A stretch of 57,370 bases of DNA from positions 1 through 57,370 of the forward strand of contig JAJPEQ010000012.1 in the NCBI GenBank assembly GCA_021166775.1, in the 5' to 3' direction. The stretch is from Comamonas sp. GTDB lineage: Bacteria; Pseudomonadota; Gammaproteobacteria; Burkholderiales; Burkholderiaceae_C. The translations under genes and the position numbers were made by a program. Below the pieces are notes generated by a model. It was not told the DNA's origin, did not search any database, and saw only the letters and a program-made list of their open reading frames with translations. Shown here one piece after another: positions 20,247-29,848 of this stretch; position 1 is the stretch's first letter; each line of letters opens with the position of its first letter.

Positions 20247-20407
20247 GATCCTCTCCTCTGATTGAAGACGCCGCGAGGCGCCATCACGCGCGTCCCACTG
20301 GCTCGAACTTGATTTTTAGCACCAAATGCACCAAAGGCAAACAGCCCCGCGGCAATTGTCGGCCGAACACGCGGCATTGTGTTGTTTGGTTCGCACGCGT
20401 TCGCAAG

Positions 20408-21604
20408 TCATGGCTGCAACTGCGCGCGGCGCTGCAAAATTTCAAAGGCCGGCAGGGTTTTGCCTTCGAGCACTTCGAGAAACGCCCCGCCACCGGTGGA
20501 GATGTAGCTCACGTCCTTTTCGATGCCGAAGCGGGCGATGGCGGCCAGGGTGTCGCCGCCGCCCGCGATGCTGAAGGCCGGGCTGGCCGCGATCGCGCGG
20601 GCGATGGTCTCGGTGCCATGAGCGAAGGCATCGAATTCAAAGACGCCGACGGGGCCGTTCCAGACGATGGTGCCCGCGCTTTTGAGCTGCGCGGCCAGCC
20701 GCGCCGCCGTCTCGGGGCCGATGTCCAGGATCATGTCCTGCGCCGCCACCGCGCTCGCCGCCTTCAGGGTCGCCGGCGCCTGGGCATTGAACTCGCCCGC
20801 CACCACGACGTCGGTCGGAATCGGCACCTCGGCACCGCGCGCCGCCATCGCGGCCATCACGGCCTTGGCTTCGTCCACCAATGCGGGCTCGGCCAGGCTC
20901 TTGCCGATCGGCAGGCCCGCCGCGAGCATGAAGGTGTTGGCGATGCCGCCGCCCACGATGAGCCGGTCGACCTTGCCCGCCAGGCTCTTGAGGATGGTGA
21001 GCTTGGTCGACACCTTGGAACCGGCGACGATGGCCACGAGCGGGCGCCTGGGCTGTGCCAGCGCCTGCGTGAGCGCGTCGATCTCGGCCGCCAGCAGCGG
21101 CCCGGCGCAGGCCACGCCCGCGTATTCGGCGATGCCGTAGGTCGTGCCCTCGGCGCGGTGGGCCGTGCCGAAGGCGTCGTTCACGTAGATGTCGCACAGC
21201 CGCGCCATCTGCCGTGCCAGCTCGGGATCGTTCTTCTTCTCGCCCTTGTTCACACGGCAGTTTTCCAGCAGCACCACCTCGCCCGGCGCCACGCTCACCC
21301 CGCCGAGCCAGTCGGCCACGAGCGGCACCTCGCGCCCGAGCAGCTCGGCCAGGCGCGCAGCCACCGGGGCCAGCGAATCCTCGGGGCGCAGCACCCCCTC
21401 GGTCGGTCGGCCCAGGTGGCTCGTCACCATGACGGCCGCACCCGCCTCCAGCGCCATGCGGATGCACGGCAGCGAGGCGCGGATGCGCGTGTCCTCGGTG
21501 ATGCGCGCGCCATCGAGCGGCACGTTCAGGTCGGCGCGGATGAACACGCGCCGGCCACGGGCCTGGCCCTGGGCGCAGAGGTCGGAGAAACGAAGAATGT
21601 CCAT
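20408..21604 (-). CDS. pgk: phosphoglycerate kinase
   Basis: A 398-residue glycolytic and gluconeogenic enzyme converting 1,3-bisphosphoglycerate and ADP to 3-phosphoglycerate and ATP. Conserved segments: [51 protein letters not shown] (Gly-Ser in place of the commoner Gly-Ala), [11 protein letters not shown] and GGGDTLAA. Full length. It is on the minus strand, with a 160-bp gap upstream of the lipoprotein pair and azlCD behind its start. PckG in the same window serves the same pathway direction. Confidence 0.97.
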   Translation of the reverse strand: MDILRFSDLCAQGQARGRRVFIRADLNVPLDGARITEDTRIRASLPCIRMALEAGAAVMVTSHLGRPTEGVLRPEDSLAPVAARLAELLGREVPLVADWLGGVSVAPGEVVLLENCRVNKGEKKNDPELARQMARLCDIYVNDAFGTAHRAEGTTYGIAEYAGVACAGPLLAAEIDALTQALAQPRRPLVAIVAGSKVSTKLTILKSLAGKVDRLIVGGGIANTFMLAAGLPIGKSLAEPALVDEAKAVMAAMAARGAEVPIPTDVVVAGEFNAQAPATLKAASAVAAQDMILDIGPETAARLAAQLKSAGTIVWNGPVGVFEFDAFAHGTETIARAIAASPAFSIAGGGDTLAAIARFGIEKDVSYISTGGGAFLEVLEGKTLPAFEILQRRAQLQP

Positions 21605-21658
21605 GGTGAGTGTCCAGAGATCGGTCGAAAGCGGCGCGCGGATTGTAGGAAGTGCGGC

Positions 21659-21994
21659 TTACCAGCCCATGGCAATGTGCAGCGGCAGGTAGACCGCCAT
21701 GCCAATGACGATGGTGCCCAGGATGCTGCGCTTCCAGAAATACCACGCGCTGGCCGCAAGCACCGCCGGCACGCGGGCATCGGCCAGCGTCTGGATCAGG
21801 TGGCCGTCCTTCATCAGCACCTCGGGTGCGACGACGGCCGCGATCGCCGCCAGCGGCGCGTACTTGAGCCCGCGACGCAGCCAGTCGGGCAGGGGCAGTT
21901 CCCGATTGGCAATGAGAAAAAACGCGCGCGTCACCACCGTCACCACCGTGAGACCGGCAATGGTGATGAGCAGGAGCCACCACGGCTGGTTCAT
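21659..21994 (-). CDS. azlD: AzlD-family branched-chain amino-acid exporter small subunit
   Basis: A 111-residue protein with four hydrophobic helices; the motif TRAFFLI with ELPLPDWLRRGLKYAPLAAIAAVVAPEVL is typical of AzlD. AzlC and AzlD together export branched-chain amino acids or their analogues. Its start overlaps the azlC stop by ATGA. This is the last gene of the def-lipoprotein-fmt-azlC-azlD minus-strand run. Confidence 0.9.
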   Translation of the reverse strand: MNQPWWLLLITIAGLTVVTVVTRAFFLIANRELPLPDWLRRGLKYAPLAAIAAVVAPEVLMKDGHLIQTLADARVPAVLAASAWYFWKRSILGTIVIGMAVYLPLHIAMGW

Positions 21995-22773
21995 GAGTCC
22001 CTGCGTTCCTGCGTCTGGGCCAGCGGCGCGCGCTCTTGCGTGCGTCGCCGGGCGCGATCCATGGATTCCGTCGCCAGCCCCACGGTCACCGCGACCGCCA
22101 CCGCCAGCAGGATGTTGAGCTTGAGCGGCAGCGCATAGGCGGCCACGGCCGCGGTGCAGCCCGTGATCGTCGCGAGCCAGCTGGCGCGATCGACGAGCAT
22201 GGCCAGCAGAATGCCCAGCAGCGCCAGCACCCCGGCAAAGCCCAGACCCCATTCGAGCGGCACCGCATCGGCCAGGACGATGCCGGCAACCGACGCCACC
22301 TGCCACGCCAGCCACAGCACGCTGGCCGCGCCCCAGAAGTAGGGCAGTTGCCCCGGCTGACGCTCGGTCGTCGGGAAGCGCCTGAGAAAGCCGACGAAAA
22401 TCACATCACCGCTCAGGTAGCCAATGAGGATGCGGTGCCAGCGCGGCAGATGGCCGAAATAGTCGCGCCACAGGCTGCTGAAGATCACGAAGCGCAGGTT
22501 CACGCAGGTGGCGGTGAGCCAGATCACCCACAGCGGCGCGCCCGTGGCCATGAGCGGCAGCACCGCCAGCTGCGCGCTGCCGGCGAATACGGTGAGCGAC
22601 ATGATGAGCGCCATGGTCACCGACATGCCGGTCTTGACCATGGCCACGCCCGTGACCAGCCCCCAGGCGGCAATGCCCAGCGCCAGGCCCGCCATATCCA
22701 GCGCGCCCAGGCGGTAGTGCGGGCTGCGCACCACGTCCAGCACGGCGTGCAGGGACACGGCCTGCCGCGTCAC
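21991..22773 (-). CDS. azlC: AzlC-family branched-chain amino-acid exporter large subunit
   Basis: About 260 residues, with eight or so membrane helices. The block [19 protein letters not shown] and [13 protein letters not shown] are conserved AzlC features. I choose the GTG at 22773 because it overlaps the fmt stop (GTGA) and precedes the first helix; the longer upstream frame overlaps fmt and is not AzlC-like. The chain from def to azlD is nearly gapless, so the transporter is probably cotranscribed with the translation genes. The C-terminus is Arg/Glu/Gln-rich. Confidence 0.9.
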   Translation of the reverse strand: MTRQAVSLHAVLDVVRSPHYRLGALDMAGLALGIAAWGLVTGVAMVKTGMSVTMALIMSLTVFAGSAQLAVLPLMATGAPLWVIWLTATCVNLRFVIFSSLWRDYFGHLPRWHRILIGYLSGDVIFVGFLRRFPTTERQPGQLPYFWGAASVLWLAWQVASVAGIVLADAVPLEWGLGFAGVLALLGILLAMLVDRASWLATITGCTAAVAAYALPLKLNILLAVAVAVTVGLATESMDRARRRTQERAPLAQTQERRDS

Positions 22774-23744
22774 GCGCTGCTCGCACCCAGCACGTCGCCG
22801 GGTGTCAGGGCATGGCCACGCAGGAACTCCGCCGCGGGCAGGCGCTTGCCGCCCGCACGCTGCAGCGTGGTGAGCCTGAGCACCGAGCCCGCGCCACAAA
22901 CCACGCCGATGCCACGGTCATTTACATACAAAATCTCGCCGCAGCGCTTACCAGACAAACGCTGATCACTCTCAATTTCGCAGTTCCAGATCTTGAGCAT
23001 TTCCCCCGCATGCGAGGTGTGCGCGCCCGGCGCGGGGTTGAAGGCGTGCACCCGCCGCATCAGCGTGGCCGCGGGCAGGGCCCAGTCAATTGCGCCTTCG
23101 GCCTTCTCGACCTTGCGCGCGTAGCTCACGCCCTCGGCCGGTTGCGGGGTGGCCTGCAGCTCACCCTGCTCCAGTTCCTTGAGCGCACGCACGATGAGCG
23201 CGGCGCCCAGCGTCGCGAGCTCGTCGTGCAGGTGGCCCGTGGTGTCTTCGGGACCGATGGGCAGCGCTTCGCGCAGCAGCATGTCTCCGGTATCGAGCCC
23301 GGCGTCCATGTGCATGATGGTCACGCCCGTCTCGTCGTCGCCCGCTTCGATGGCGCGATGGATCGGCGCGGCGCCGCGCCAGCGCGGCAGCAGGCTCGCG
23401 TGGATGTTCAGGCAGCCGTGGCGCGGCAGATCGAGCACCCATTGCGGCAGGATCAGGCCGTAGGCGGCCACCACCATCGCATCGGCGCGCGCCGCGACCA
23501 GCAGATCATGGGCCAGACGCGCGTCCTCGGGGTACTTGCCATCCTGGCGCAGGCCGCGCGGCTGCGCGAGCGCCAAGCCGCGGCCCTGCGCGTACTGCTT
23601 GACCGGCGAAGCCTGCAGCTGCATGCCACGCCCGGCCGGGCGATCGGGCTGGGTCAGCACCAGCACCACCTCGTGCCCCGCATCGACCAGGGCCTGCAGC
23701 GCCACCCGCGCGAATTGCGGCGTGCCCGCGAAAACGATGCGCAT
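22770..23744 (-). CDS. fmt: methionyl-tRNA formyltransferase
   Basis: A 324-residue enzyme that formylates initiator Met-t[19 protein letters not shown] opens the Rossmann domain; [21 protein letters not shown] and DTGDMLL hold the catalytic residues. In the C-terminal domain the stretch [20 protein letters not shown] coincides with a dispersed repeat copy, unlike the usual sequence there, so repeat-derived residues appear to be accommodated in a loop. The start at 23744 is standard. It lies between a lipoprotein gene and azlC in a compact minus-strand run. Confidence 0.96.
   Translation of the reverse strand: MRIVFAGTPQFARVALQALVDAGHEVVLVLTQPDRPAGRGMQLQASPVKQYAQGRGLALAQPRGLRQDGKYPEDARLAHDLLVAARADAMVVAAYGLILPQWVLDLPRHGCLNIHASLLPRWRGAAPIHRAIEAGDDETGVTIMHMDAGLDTGDMLLREALPIGPEDTTGHLHDELATLGAALIVRALKELEQGELQATPQPAEGVSYARKVEKAEGAIDWALPAATLMRRVHAFNPAPGAHTSHAGEMLKIWNCEIESDQRLSGKRCGEILYVNDRGIGVVCGAGSVLRLTTLQRAGGKRLPAAEFLRGHALTPGDVLGASSA
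22927..22980 (+). repeat. dispersed palindromic repeat, copy 4 inside fmt
   Basis: CTCGCCGCAGCGCTTACC, spacer, AAACGCTGATCACTCTCAAT. Its GCAGCGCTTACC core equals that of copy 3. It is translated in frame in fmt on the opposite strand. Confidence 0.55.
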
Positions 23745-23755
23745 GCCTTGCCTCC

Positions 23756-24244
23756 TCAGCGCGCCGGATCGAAATCGCCGAGGATCTCGTCGGTGAACAT
23801 CACGCGCCGCACGATGCCCTCGGGGTCCAGGTGCACGTGCGCCTGGCGCGGTGTGAGATTTTCCATCAGGCGGTAGGTCCAGATGTCCCCATCGAAACGC
23901 GCCACGCGCTCCACCAGCGCCGGAGGGCCGAAGGTGGCGAGCACCATCGCGCGCGTGTCCACGCCGTCGCGCAGCGCCTGAAACCGCGCCTCGGTCAGCA
24001 CCTGCGTGACCGACACCAGACGGCGTTGCGCATCGAAATCCAGGTGATAGACCTGCTGCCCGGCCGGCTGGCGGCTGTAGAGCAGACGCTCGCCGCCACC
24101 GGCCAGGGGCTCGGTCAGCGTCGGCTGCCCCAGAGCCTGGCGCACTGCATCCAGCGATGTCCCCGGCTTCTGCCACTGCGGCGATGCACACCCCGCGAGC
24201 ACGAAGACGATGCTGACCAGCAGCGTGCGGCGCAGGGAGGTCAT
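23756..24244 (-). CDS. small lipoprotein inserted between def and fmt
   Basis: A 162-residue lipoprotein: [19 protein letters not shown], lipobox LAGC with Cys19. The pattern [34 protein letters not shown], then [27 protein letters not shown], looks like two SmpA/OmlA-like (BamE-type) repeats, which recur in small outer-membrane lipoproteins. Its start overlaps the def stop by ATGA. Envelope role likely; the specific partner is unknown. Confidence 0.75.
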   Translation of the reverse strand: MTSLRRTLLVSIVFVLAGCASPQWQKPGTSLDAVRQALGQPTLTEPLAGGGERLLYSRQPAGQQVYHLDFDAQRRLVSVTQVLTEARFQALRDGVDTRAMVLATFGPPALVERVARFDGDIWTYRLMENLTPRQAHVHLDPEGIVRRVMFTDEILGDFDPAR

Positions 24245-24765
24245 GCGTTCACCGGCGCTTGCCTGGCCTCTTTTTCCTGCTTGAGCAGCTTGGTCTTGAT
24301 ACGCCCGCGCTTGAGCGCCGAAAGATAGTCGACGAACACGCGGCCCATGAGGTGATCCATCTCGTGCTGGATGCACACGGCCAGCAGACCCTCGGCCTCG
24401 ATCACGCGCGGGACGCCGTCGGCATCAAGCGCCTGCACGCGCACCGCGGCCGAGCGCTCCACGCGCTCGTAAATGCCCGGCACCGACAGGCACCCCTCGT
24501 CGCCTTGGTGCTTTTCCTCGCTCAGCCACAGTGTTTCGGGGTTGATCAGCACGATGGGCTGGTCGCGCGTTTCGGACACATCGATCACGACCACACGCTC
24601 GTGCACGTCCACCTGCGTGGCCGCCAGACCGATGCCATCGGCCGAGTACATGGTGGCGATCATGTCCGTCACCAGCGTGCGGATGCGCGCATCGACACTT
24701 TGAACCGGCCGGGCCACCTTGTGCAGCCGCGGATCGGGATAACGGAGGATGGGAAGAATTGCCAT
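24241..24765 (-). CDS. def: peptide deformylase
   Basis: A 174-residue metal enzyme removing the formyl group from nascent Met. All three motifs are present: [17 protein letters not shown] (metal Cys) and HEMDHLMG (catalytic Glu, metal His). The start at 24765 ([14 protein letters not shown]) is the normal N-terminus. It is first in the run def-lipoprotein-fmt-azlC-azlD and divergent from the LysM-dprA genes, the usual order in Burkholderiales apart from the lipoprotein. Confidence 0.97.
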   Translation of the reverse strand: MAILPILRYPDPRLHKVARPVQSVDARIRTLVTDMIATMYSADGIGLAATQVDVHERVVVIDVSETRDQPIVLINPETLWLSEEKHQGDEGCLSVPGIYERVERSAAVRVQALDADGVPRVIEAEGLLAVCIQHEMDHLMGRVFVDYLSALKRGRIKTKLLKQEKEARQAPVNA

Positions 24766-24841
24766 GGGAAGTACCAAATATGTCGTTATTCTCGCCACTT
24801 TCGAGCGCGAGGGTCGCGCGAGAGGGCAATAATCGTTGCCC

Positions 24842-24875
24842 AATCAAGAGCTTGGACTGAAAATCTCTCTTGATT
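24842..24875. promoter_or_regulatory. inverted repeat in the def/LysM divergent region
   Basis: AATCAAGAG and CTCTTGATT are perfect 9-bp arms 16 bp apart, 59 bp before the LysM gene. Next to it GGGCAA/TTGCCC (24824-24841) forms another small dyad. These may be operators or leader hairpins; no known regulator consensus is recognised. Confidence 0.4.
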
Positions 24876-24933
24876 TGTGCTCATCGCGCATGCACGGCCA
24901 AGGCCCGCGGCGCAGGCAAGAGGGATTTTCCAC

Positions 24934-26157
24934 ATGCAAGACAAAAGCAACGCAACGGCTGCCGCCACGCCGGGCCACACGGCGATCGCCGCGTCGATCA
25001 TCGCAGCGGCGCTGCTGTCCACATTGCCTTCGGGGGCCGTCTGGGCACAAAAGTTTCCGATCTCGCCCCAGCAGCGCGCCACGGCCCAGCAGACGGCCGC
25101 GCGCGGCGTACCCGTCGCGGACCTCGCTCCGAACGCACCCGACACCTACGTGGTCAAGCGCGGCGACACGCTCTGGGCCATCTCCGGCCTCTACCTCAGG
25201 CAGCCATGGCGCTGGCCCGAACTCTGGGGCATGAACCTCAAGGCCATCGCCAATCCGCACCTCATCTATCCGGGGCAGACGCTGTACCTGGACCGGACCG
25301 GCGGCTACGCGCGCCTGCGCACCGGCGGGGCGAATGAAACCATCCGCATCTCCCCGCGCACGCGCTACGAAAGCCTTTCCGACACCGCGCTGCCCACACT
25401 CAACCCGCAGCTGATCGAGCCCTTCCTGGTCGAACCCGAGGTCGTGGACGAGCTCGCCTTCGAGCAGGCGCCGCGCATCGTGGCCACGCGTGGCGAGCAC
25501 ACCATCATGGGCAACGGCGAACGCGCCTATGCGCGCGGGTCCGGTGGCAACCCGCTCGAGATGAACGCGAGCACACCACGCCAGTGGCGCGTCTATCGCA
25601 ACGTGGTGGCCATGAAAGACCCCGGCACCGGGGAGATTCTGGGCTATGAGGCGCAATACGTCGCCCGCGCCACGCTGGTGCGCGGCGAATCCGAACAGGA
25701 AAGCCCGGCGGGCGAGGGCAAGGTTCAGGTCGATCTCGTGCCCGCCACCGTGGAACTTTCGGGCGCCAAGGAAGAAGTGCGCCCCGGTGACCGGCTGCTG
25801 CCCGCGGCCAAGCAGGGCTTCGTCAACTATGTGCCGCGCGCCCCCAGGCAACCCGTGGACGCGCAGGTGGTGTCCCTGTACGGCAGCTCGGTCCTGCGGT
25901 ATGCGGGGCAGAACCAGGTGGTGGCCATCAACCGCGGCACGCAGGACGGGATGGAAGTCGGCCAGGTGCTGACCGTGCTCAGCGGCGGCCAGCACATCCA
26001 GGACAAGACCGACGAGAACAAGGCCACGATCAAGCTGCCCAGCGAGGTCAACGGCACCGCGATGGTGTTTCGCACCTTCGAGCGCGTGTCCTATGTGCTG
26101 CTGCTGCGCGTGAACGACACGGTGCAGGTGGGTGACCATCTGGTCAACCCGAAGTAA
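24934..26157 (+). CDS. LysM domain secreted protein
   Basis: A 407-residue exported protein. After a signal peptide ending near AVWA, one LysM peptidoglycan-binding domain (TYVVKRGDTLWAISGLYLRQPWRWPELWGMN ... HLIYPGQTLYL, about residues 70-122) is followed by a 280-residue region without a named motif. The start at 24934 (MQDKSNATAAA) has GAGGG about ten bases upstream. In Burkholderiales this LysM gene commonly lies just before dprA and opposite def-fmt. Likely cell-wall attached; enzymatic activity is not indicated. Confidence 0.88.
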   Translation: MQDKSNATAAATPGHTAIAASIIAAALLSTLPSGAVWAQKFPISPQQRATAQQTAARGVPVADLAPNAPDTYVVKRGDTLWAISGLYLRQPWRWPELWGMNLKAIANPHLIYPGQTLYLDRTGGYARLRTGGANETIRISPRTRYESLSDTALPTLNPQLIEPFLVEPEVVDELAFEQAPRIVATRGEHTIMGNGERAYARGSGGNPLEMNASTPRQWRVYRNVVAMKDPGTGEILGYEAQYVARATLVRGESEQESPAGEGKVQVDLVPATVELSGAKEEVRPGDRLLPAAKQGFVNYVPRAPRQPVDAQVVSLYGSSVLRYAGQNQVVAINRGTQDGMEVGQVLTVLSGGQHIQDKTDENKATIKLPSEVNGTAMVFRTFERVSYVLLLRVNDTVQVGDHLVNPK

Positions 26158-26178
26158 GCGCACCCGCCGCAGGCCACC

Positions 26179-27327
26179 ATGGAGCCGGGCGAACTTGCCG
26201 CGTGGCTGCGTCTGACGACGGCGCCGGGCATCGGAGCGACCGCCGCACGCAGATTGCTGGCGCGCTTCGGCCTGCCGCAGGCCCTCTTCGAGCACCCGGC
26301 CGAGGATTGGCGCGACTGCCTGGGCCCCGTGCAGGGGCAGGCGCTGCAGGAGCACCGCGGTGACGCACTGAACGCGCACATCGAGCGTACCCGGCAATGG
26401 CTGGACGCAGCACCGGGGGCGGGTGTGGCGCGCGCCATCATCACGCTGGCCGACACGCGCTACCCGAGCGCGCTGCTGGCCACGCCGGACCCGCCCGTGC
26501 TGCTGTACGTCGAGGGCGCCGGGCGCTTTCTGCACGAGGATGCACCGCCGTCCGCCAGGCGGCTCGCCATCGTCGGCAGCCGCAACCCCACGGCGCAGGG
26601 CCGGGAAAATGCCCGCCATTTCGCCCGGGCACTGCGCGAGGCCGGGCTGTGCATCGTGTCCGGCCTGGCGCGCGGCGTCGACGGCGCGGCGCACGAGGGC
26701 GCCCTGGCGGCCGCCCCGGACGAAGCCAGCCCCGCCACGATCGCCGTCGTCGGCACCGGGCTCGATCAGGTCTATCCCCGCGCCCACGCGGCGCTGGCCG
26801 CGCGCATCGCCGAGCACGGCCTGATGATGAGCGAGTACCCGCTGGGCACGCCGCCGCTGGCGGGCAATTTCCCCCGGCGCAACCGCATCATTTCCGGGCT
26901 CTCGGCGGGGACGCTGGTGGTCGAAGCCGCGCTCGCCTCGGGCTCGCTCATCACCGCCCGGCTCGCGAGTGAACAGGGGCGCGAAGTCTTCGCCATTCCC
27001 GGCTCCATCCACGCCCCGCAATCGCGCGGCTGCCACGCGCTGATCCGCCAGGGCGCAAAGCTCGTGGAGACGGCGCAGGACATCCTTGAAGAACTGCAAC
27101 TGGCCCACCCGGCGCCTGCCCGCAGCGAAGCGACGGACGACGCCGAGCCCCTGGCCGACGACCCCCTGATGCAGGCCCTGGGGTTCGATCCCATCGGGAT
27201 CGATGCGCTGGTCGAACGCACCGGCATGGACGCGGCCAGCTTGCAGGTGCGGCTGCTCGAGCTGGAGCTCGCCGGCAGCGTCGCTCGCCTGCCGGGCGCG
27301 CGGTTCCAGCGTATCGGCGCGGCCTGA
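26179..27327 (+). CDS. dprA: DNA-processing protein DprA (Smf)
   Basis: A 382-residue protein that binds incoming single-stranded DNA and loads RecA in natural transformation. The Rossmann-like core reads LAIVGSRNPTAQGRENARHFARAL, GLARGVDGAAHEGAL and NFPRRNRIISGLSAGTLVVEAALASGSLITARLA. An N-terminal helix-hairpin-helix/SAM-like segment (APGIGATAARRLL) and a C-terminal winged helix (GIDALVERTGMDAASLQVRLLELELAG) complete the usual architecture. It follows the LysM gene by 21 bp. Confidence 0.95.
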   Translation: MEPGELAAWLRLTTAPGIGATAARRLLARFGLPQALFEHPAEDWRDCLGPVQGQALQEHRGDALNAHIERTRQWLDAAPGAGVARAIITLADTRYPSALLATPDPPVLLYVEGAGRFLHEDAPPSARRLAIVGSRNPTAQGRENARHFARALREAGLCIVSGLARGVDGAAHEGALAAAPDEASPATIAVVGTGLDQVYPRAHAALAARIAEHGLMMSEYPLGTPPLAGNFPRRNRIISGLSAGTLVVEAALASGSLITARLASEQGREVFAIPGSIHAPQSRGCHALIRQGAKLVETAQDILEELQLAHPAPARSEATDDAEPLADDPLMQALGFDPIGIDALVERTGMDAASLQVRLLELELAGSVARLPGARFQRIGAA

Positions 27328-27405
27328 AGCCACACGGCCATCGCCGCTTCGCGTTACACTCGGGCGCAGCACGCAGTCACGAAAAGAAGTCGAGGAGCCC
27401 ACACC

Positions 27406-27552
27406 ATGTCGGATCAACCCAGCACCGCCCACGAATCCACGGCCGAAGCCGATCCCGTCGAAGCGGTGACCTCGGTCATTCCCTTCATCATCCCCGCCTA
27501 CGGCGTGATGCTGATCTTCATTCTGGCGATGATCGCGGTCACCGTCGGCTGA
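27406..27552 (+). CDS. 48-residue single-pass membrane peptide
   Basis: MSDQPSTAHESTAEADPVEA, then a hydrophobic segment (VIPFIIPAYGVMLIFILAMIAVTVG) up to the stop. GAGGAGCCCACACC precedes the ATG and a strong terminator follows 20 bp later, so a real small gene is likely. The N-terminus is acidic and the C-terminus ends in the membrane. Function unknown. Confidence 0.7.
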   Translation: MSDQPSTAHESTAEADPVEAVTSVIPFIIPAYGVMLIFILAMIAVTVG

Positions 27553-27574
27553 ACGAGTCCCCGGCCTGCGCACA

Positions 27575-27597
27575 AGCCCCGCAACGCGGGGCTTTTT
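27575..27597 (+). terminator. rho-independent terminator
   Basis: AGCCCCGC-AAC-GCGGGGCT followed by T5, after the 48-residue peptide gene. Confidence 0.9.
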
Positions 27598-27620
27598 CAT
27601 GCGTGCGACAAATTTATGAT

Positions 27621-27634
27621 GCATAACGTTATGC
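27621..27634. promoter_or_regulatory. 14-bp perfect palindrome upstream of pckG
   Basis: GCATAACGTTATGC lies 215 bp before the pckG start in an otherwise non-coding stretch. It has the size of an operator for a dimeric regulator. Regulator unknown. Confidence 0.5.
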
Positions 27635-27664
27635 GTCGTTTTCATAGTTTTCCCGACATCGCTC

Positions 27665-27693
27665 CGGACAAATTCGCAGGCGCTTCCTAGAAT
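27665..27693 (+). promoter_or_regulatory. possible pckG promoter
   Basis: CGGACA, 17 bp, TAGAAT, about 155 bp upstream of the pckG start and 30 bp after the palindrome. The leader also contains a small GCCTTT/AAAGGC hairpin at about 27740. The -35 match is weak. Confidence 0.35.
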
Positions 27694-27848
27694 CGGGCTC
27701 CGGACCGGCGCATGCTGTGCACGCTGGCTGATGGAAAGCCTTTTTTCAAAGGCAGCGCGCATGCACCTCGCCAGGCGACGGCCCAGGCCGGGTGCCCCTT
27801 GGTTCGCTTCCTTTGAAAAGACCGTTTTCAACTCCAGGAAGCCCGCCG

Positions 27849-29714
27849 ATGAACGCCCACTCCGATCCCGACCTGAACATCCAGGCCCCCGCCTACGTGA
27901 AAAATGCCAGGCTCATCGCCTGGGTCGCCGACATGGCCGCGCTGTGCAAGCCCGCACGCATTCACTGGTGTGACGGCAGTCAAGAAGAGTACGAGCGGTT
28001 GTGCCAGCAGCTCGTCGACGCGGGCACCTTCAAGCGCCTGAACCCCGCCAAACGCCCCGGCTCCTACCTGGCCTGGTCCGACCCCTCGGACGTGGCGCGC
28101 GTCGAAGGCCGCACCTTCATCTGCTCCGAGAAGAAGGAAGACGCGGGCCCGACCAACAACTGGATGGCGCCCGCCGAGATGCGCGCCACGCTGGCGCCGC
28201 TGTTCGATGGCTGCATGGCCGGGCGCACGATGTACGTGATCCCGTTTTCCATGGGGCCATTGGGCAGCCCGATCGCACAGATCGGCGTGGAACTCACCGA
28301 CAGCGCCTACGTGGCCGTGAACATGAAGCTGATGACGCGCATGGGCCGAGCGGTGCATGACGTGATCGGCACGGACGGTGCCTTCGTGCCCTGCATGCAC
28401 ACGGTGGGCGTGCCGCTTGCGCCCGGCGAGAAGGACCGGACCGCCTGGCCGTGCAACGAAACCAAGTACATCGTGCACTACCCCGAAACGCGCGAGATTT
28501 GGAGCTACGGCTCGGGCTACGGCGGCAACGCGCTGCTGGGCAAGAAATGCCTGGCACTGCGCATCGCCTCGACCATGGGACGCGACGAAGGCTGGCTGGC
28601 CGAGCACATGCTGATCCTGGGCGTGCAGAACCCCGAGGGCAAAAAGTACCATGTGGCTGCCGCCTTCCCCAGCGCCTGCGGCAAGACCAATTTCTCCATG
28701 CTCGTGCCGCCCAAGGCGTTCGAGGGCTGGAAGGTCACGACCATCGGCGACGACATCGCCTGGATCAAGCCGCAGGCCGATGGGTCGCTGCGCGCGATCA
28801 ACCCCGAAGCGGGCTATTTCGGCGTGGCACCGGGCACGAACATGCAGACCAACCCCAACTGCATGCTGAGCTTGAAGCGCGACGTGATCTTCACCAACGT
28901 GGCGCTGACCGACGACGGCGACGTCTGGTGGGAAGGCATGGAAAAAGACACCGGCCACCTGCCCGAGCACCTGCTCGACTGGAAGGGCCAGGACTGGACG
29001 CCACAGATCGCGAAGGAAACCGGCGCCAAGGCCGCGCACCCGAACGCGCGCTTCACCGCCGCCGCGACCAACAACCCGGCACTGGACGCGGCCTGGGACG
29101 ACCCTGCCGGCGTGCGGATCGACGCGATCATCTTCGGCGGGCGGCGCTCGACCACCGTGCCACTGGTGACCGAGGCGCGCAACTGGCAGGAAGGCGTGTA
29201 CATGGCCGCCACCATGGGCAGCGAAACGACGGCCGCGGCCGTGGGCCAGCAGGGCGTGGTGCGCCGCGATCCGTTTGCCATGCTGCCCTTCACCGGCTAC
29301 AACATGAGCGACTACTTCCAGCACTGGCTCGACCTGGGCCGGCAACTCGAGGCGCGGGGCGCGACGCTGCCGCTCATTTATTGCGTGAACTGGTTTCGCA
29401 AGGACGAGGACGGCAAATTCGTCTGGCCGGGCTATGGCGAGAACATGCGCGTGCTCAAGTGGATGCTCGACCGGCTCGAAGGCCGGGTCCAGGGGCGCGA
29501 TACCGCCTTCGGGGTGGCGCCACGGTACGGCGAAATCAACTGGCAGGGGCTGGCGTTTTCACCAGCGCAGTTCGAGACCGTGACGCGCCTGGATACGGCC
29601 GCCTGGGACGAAGAGCTCAAGCTGCACGACGCGCACTTCGACAAGCTCGCCCACCGCCTGCCCGGGGAGCTGCTGGACATCCGGGCAGCGCTGGCGCAAC
29701 GCATCCACGCCTGA
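27849..29714 (+). CDS. pckG: phosphoenolpyruvate carboxykinase (GTP)
   Basis: A 621-residue GTP-dependent PEPCK converting oxaloacetate to PEP, the entry to gluconeogenesis. The kinase-1 P-loop [13 protein letters not shown] (near residue 275) carries the hyper-reactive Cys of GTP-type enzymes; [12 protein letters not shown] and GSETTAAA are further family segments. The start at 27849 ([10 protein letters not shown]) begins a normal-length protein. It has a 296-bp upstream gap with a palindrome and promoter candidate, consistent with carbon-source control. Confidence 0.97.
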   Translation: MNAHSDPDLNIQAPAYVKNARLIAWVADMAALCKPARIHWCDGSQEEYERLCQQLVDAGTFKRLNPAKRPGSYLAWSDPSDVARVEGRTFICSEKKEDAGPTNNWMAPAEMRATLAPLFDGCMAGRTMYVIPFSMGPLGSPIAQIGVELTDSAYVAVNMKLMTRMGRAVHDVIGTDGAFVPCMHTVGVPLAPGEKDRTAWPCNETKYIVHYPETREIWSYGSGYGGNALLGKKCLALRIASTMGRDEGWLAEHMLILGVQNPEGKKYHVAAAFPSACGKTNFSMLVPPKAFEGWKVTTIGDDIAWIKPQADGSLRAINPEAGYFGVAPGTNMQTNPNCMLSLKRDVIFTNVALTDDGDVWWEGMEKDTGHLPEHLLDWKGQDWTPQIAKETGAKAAHPNARFTAAATNNPALDAAWDDPAGVRIDAIIFGGRRSTTVPLVTEARNWQEGVYMAATMGSETTAAAVGQQGVVRRDPFAMLPFTGYNMSDYFQHWLDLGRQLEARGATLPLIYCVNWFRKDEDGKFVWPGYGENMRVLKWMLDRLEGRVQGRDTAFGVAPRYGEINWQGLAFSPAQFETVTRLDTAAWDEELKLHDAHFDKLAHRLPGELLDIRAALAQRIHA

Positions 29715-29848
29715 AGCGGCCGCACGCGCACCGGGGGCGGCGATTCCCGGCGCGCGCGCGGGGCTATCGCGCAAAACCCTCGCGGCGAGGCCGCTACCAT
29801 CCCTGCCTTGCGCGGCCCATCGACTGCGCGATGTTCACCCTTTGCGCG

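Noticed and set aside
24844..27831. A 995-codon minus-strand frame over the LysM and dprA genes.
   Set aside because: It is a GC-rich shadow opposite two clear genes; its composition (His/Arg/Gly/Ala-rich) has no domain.
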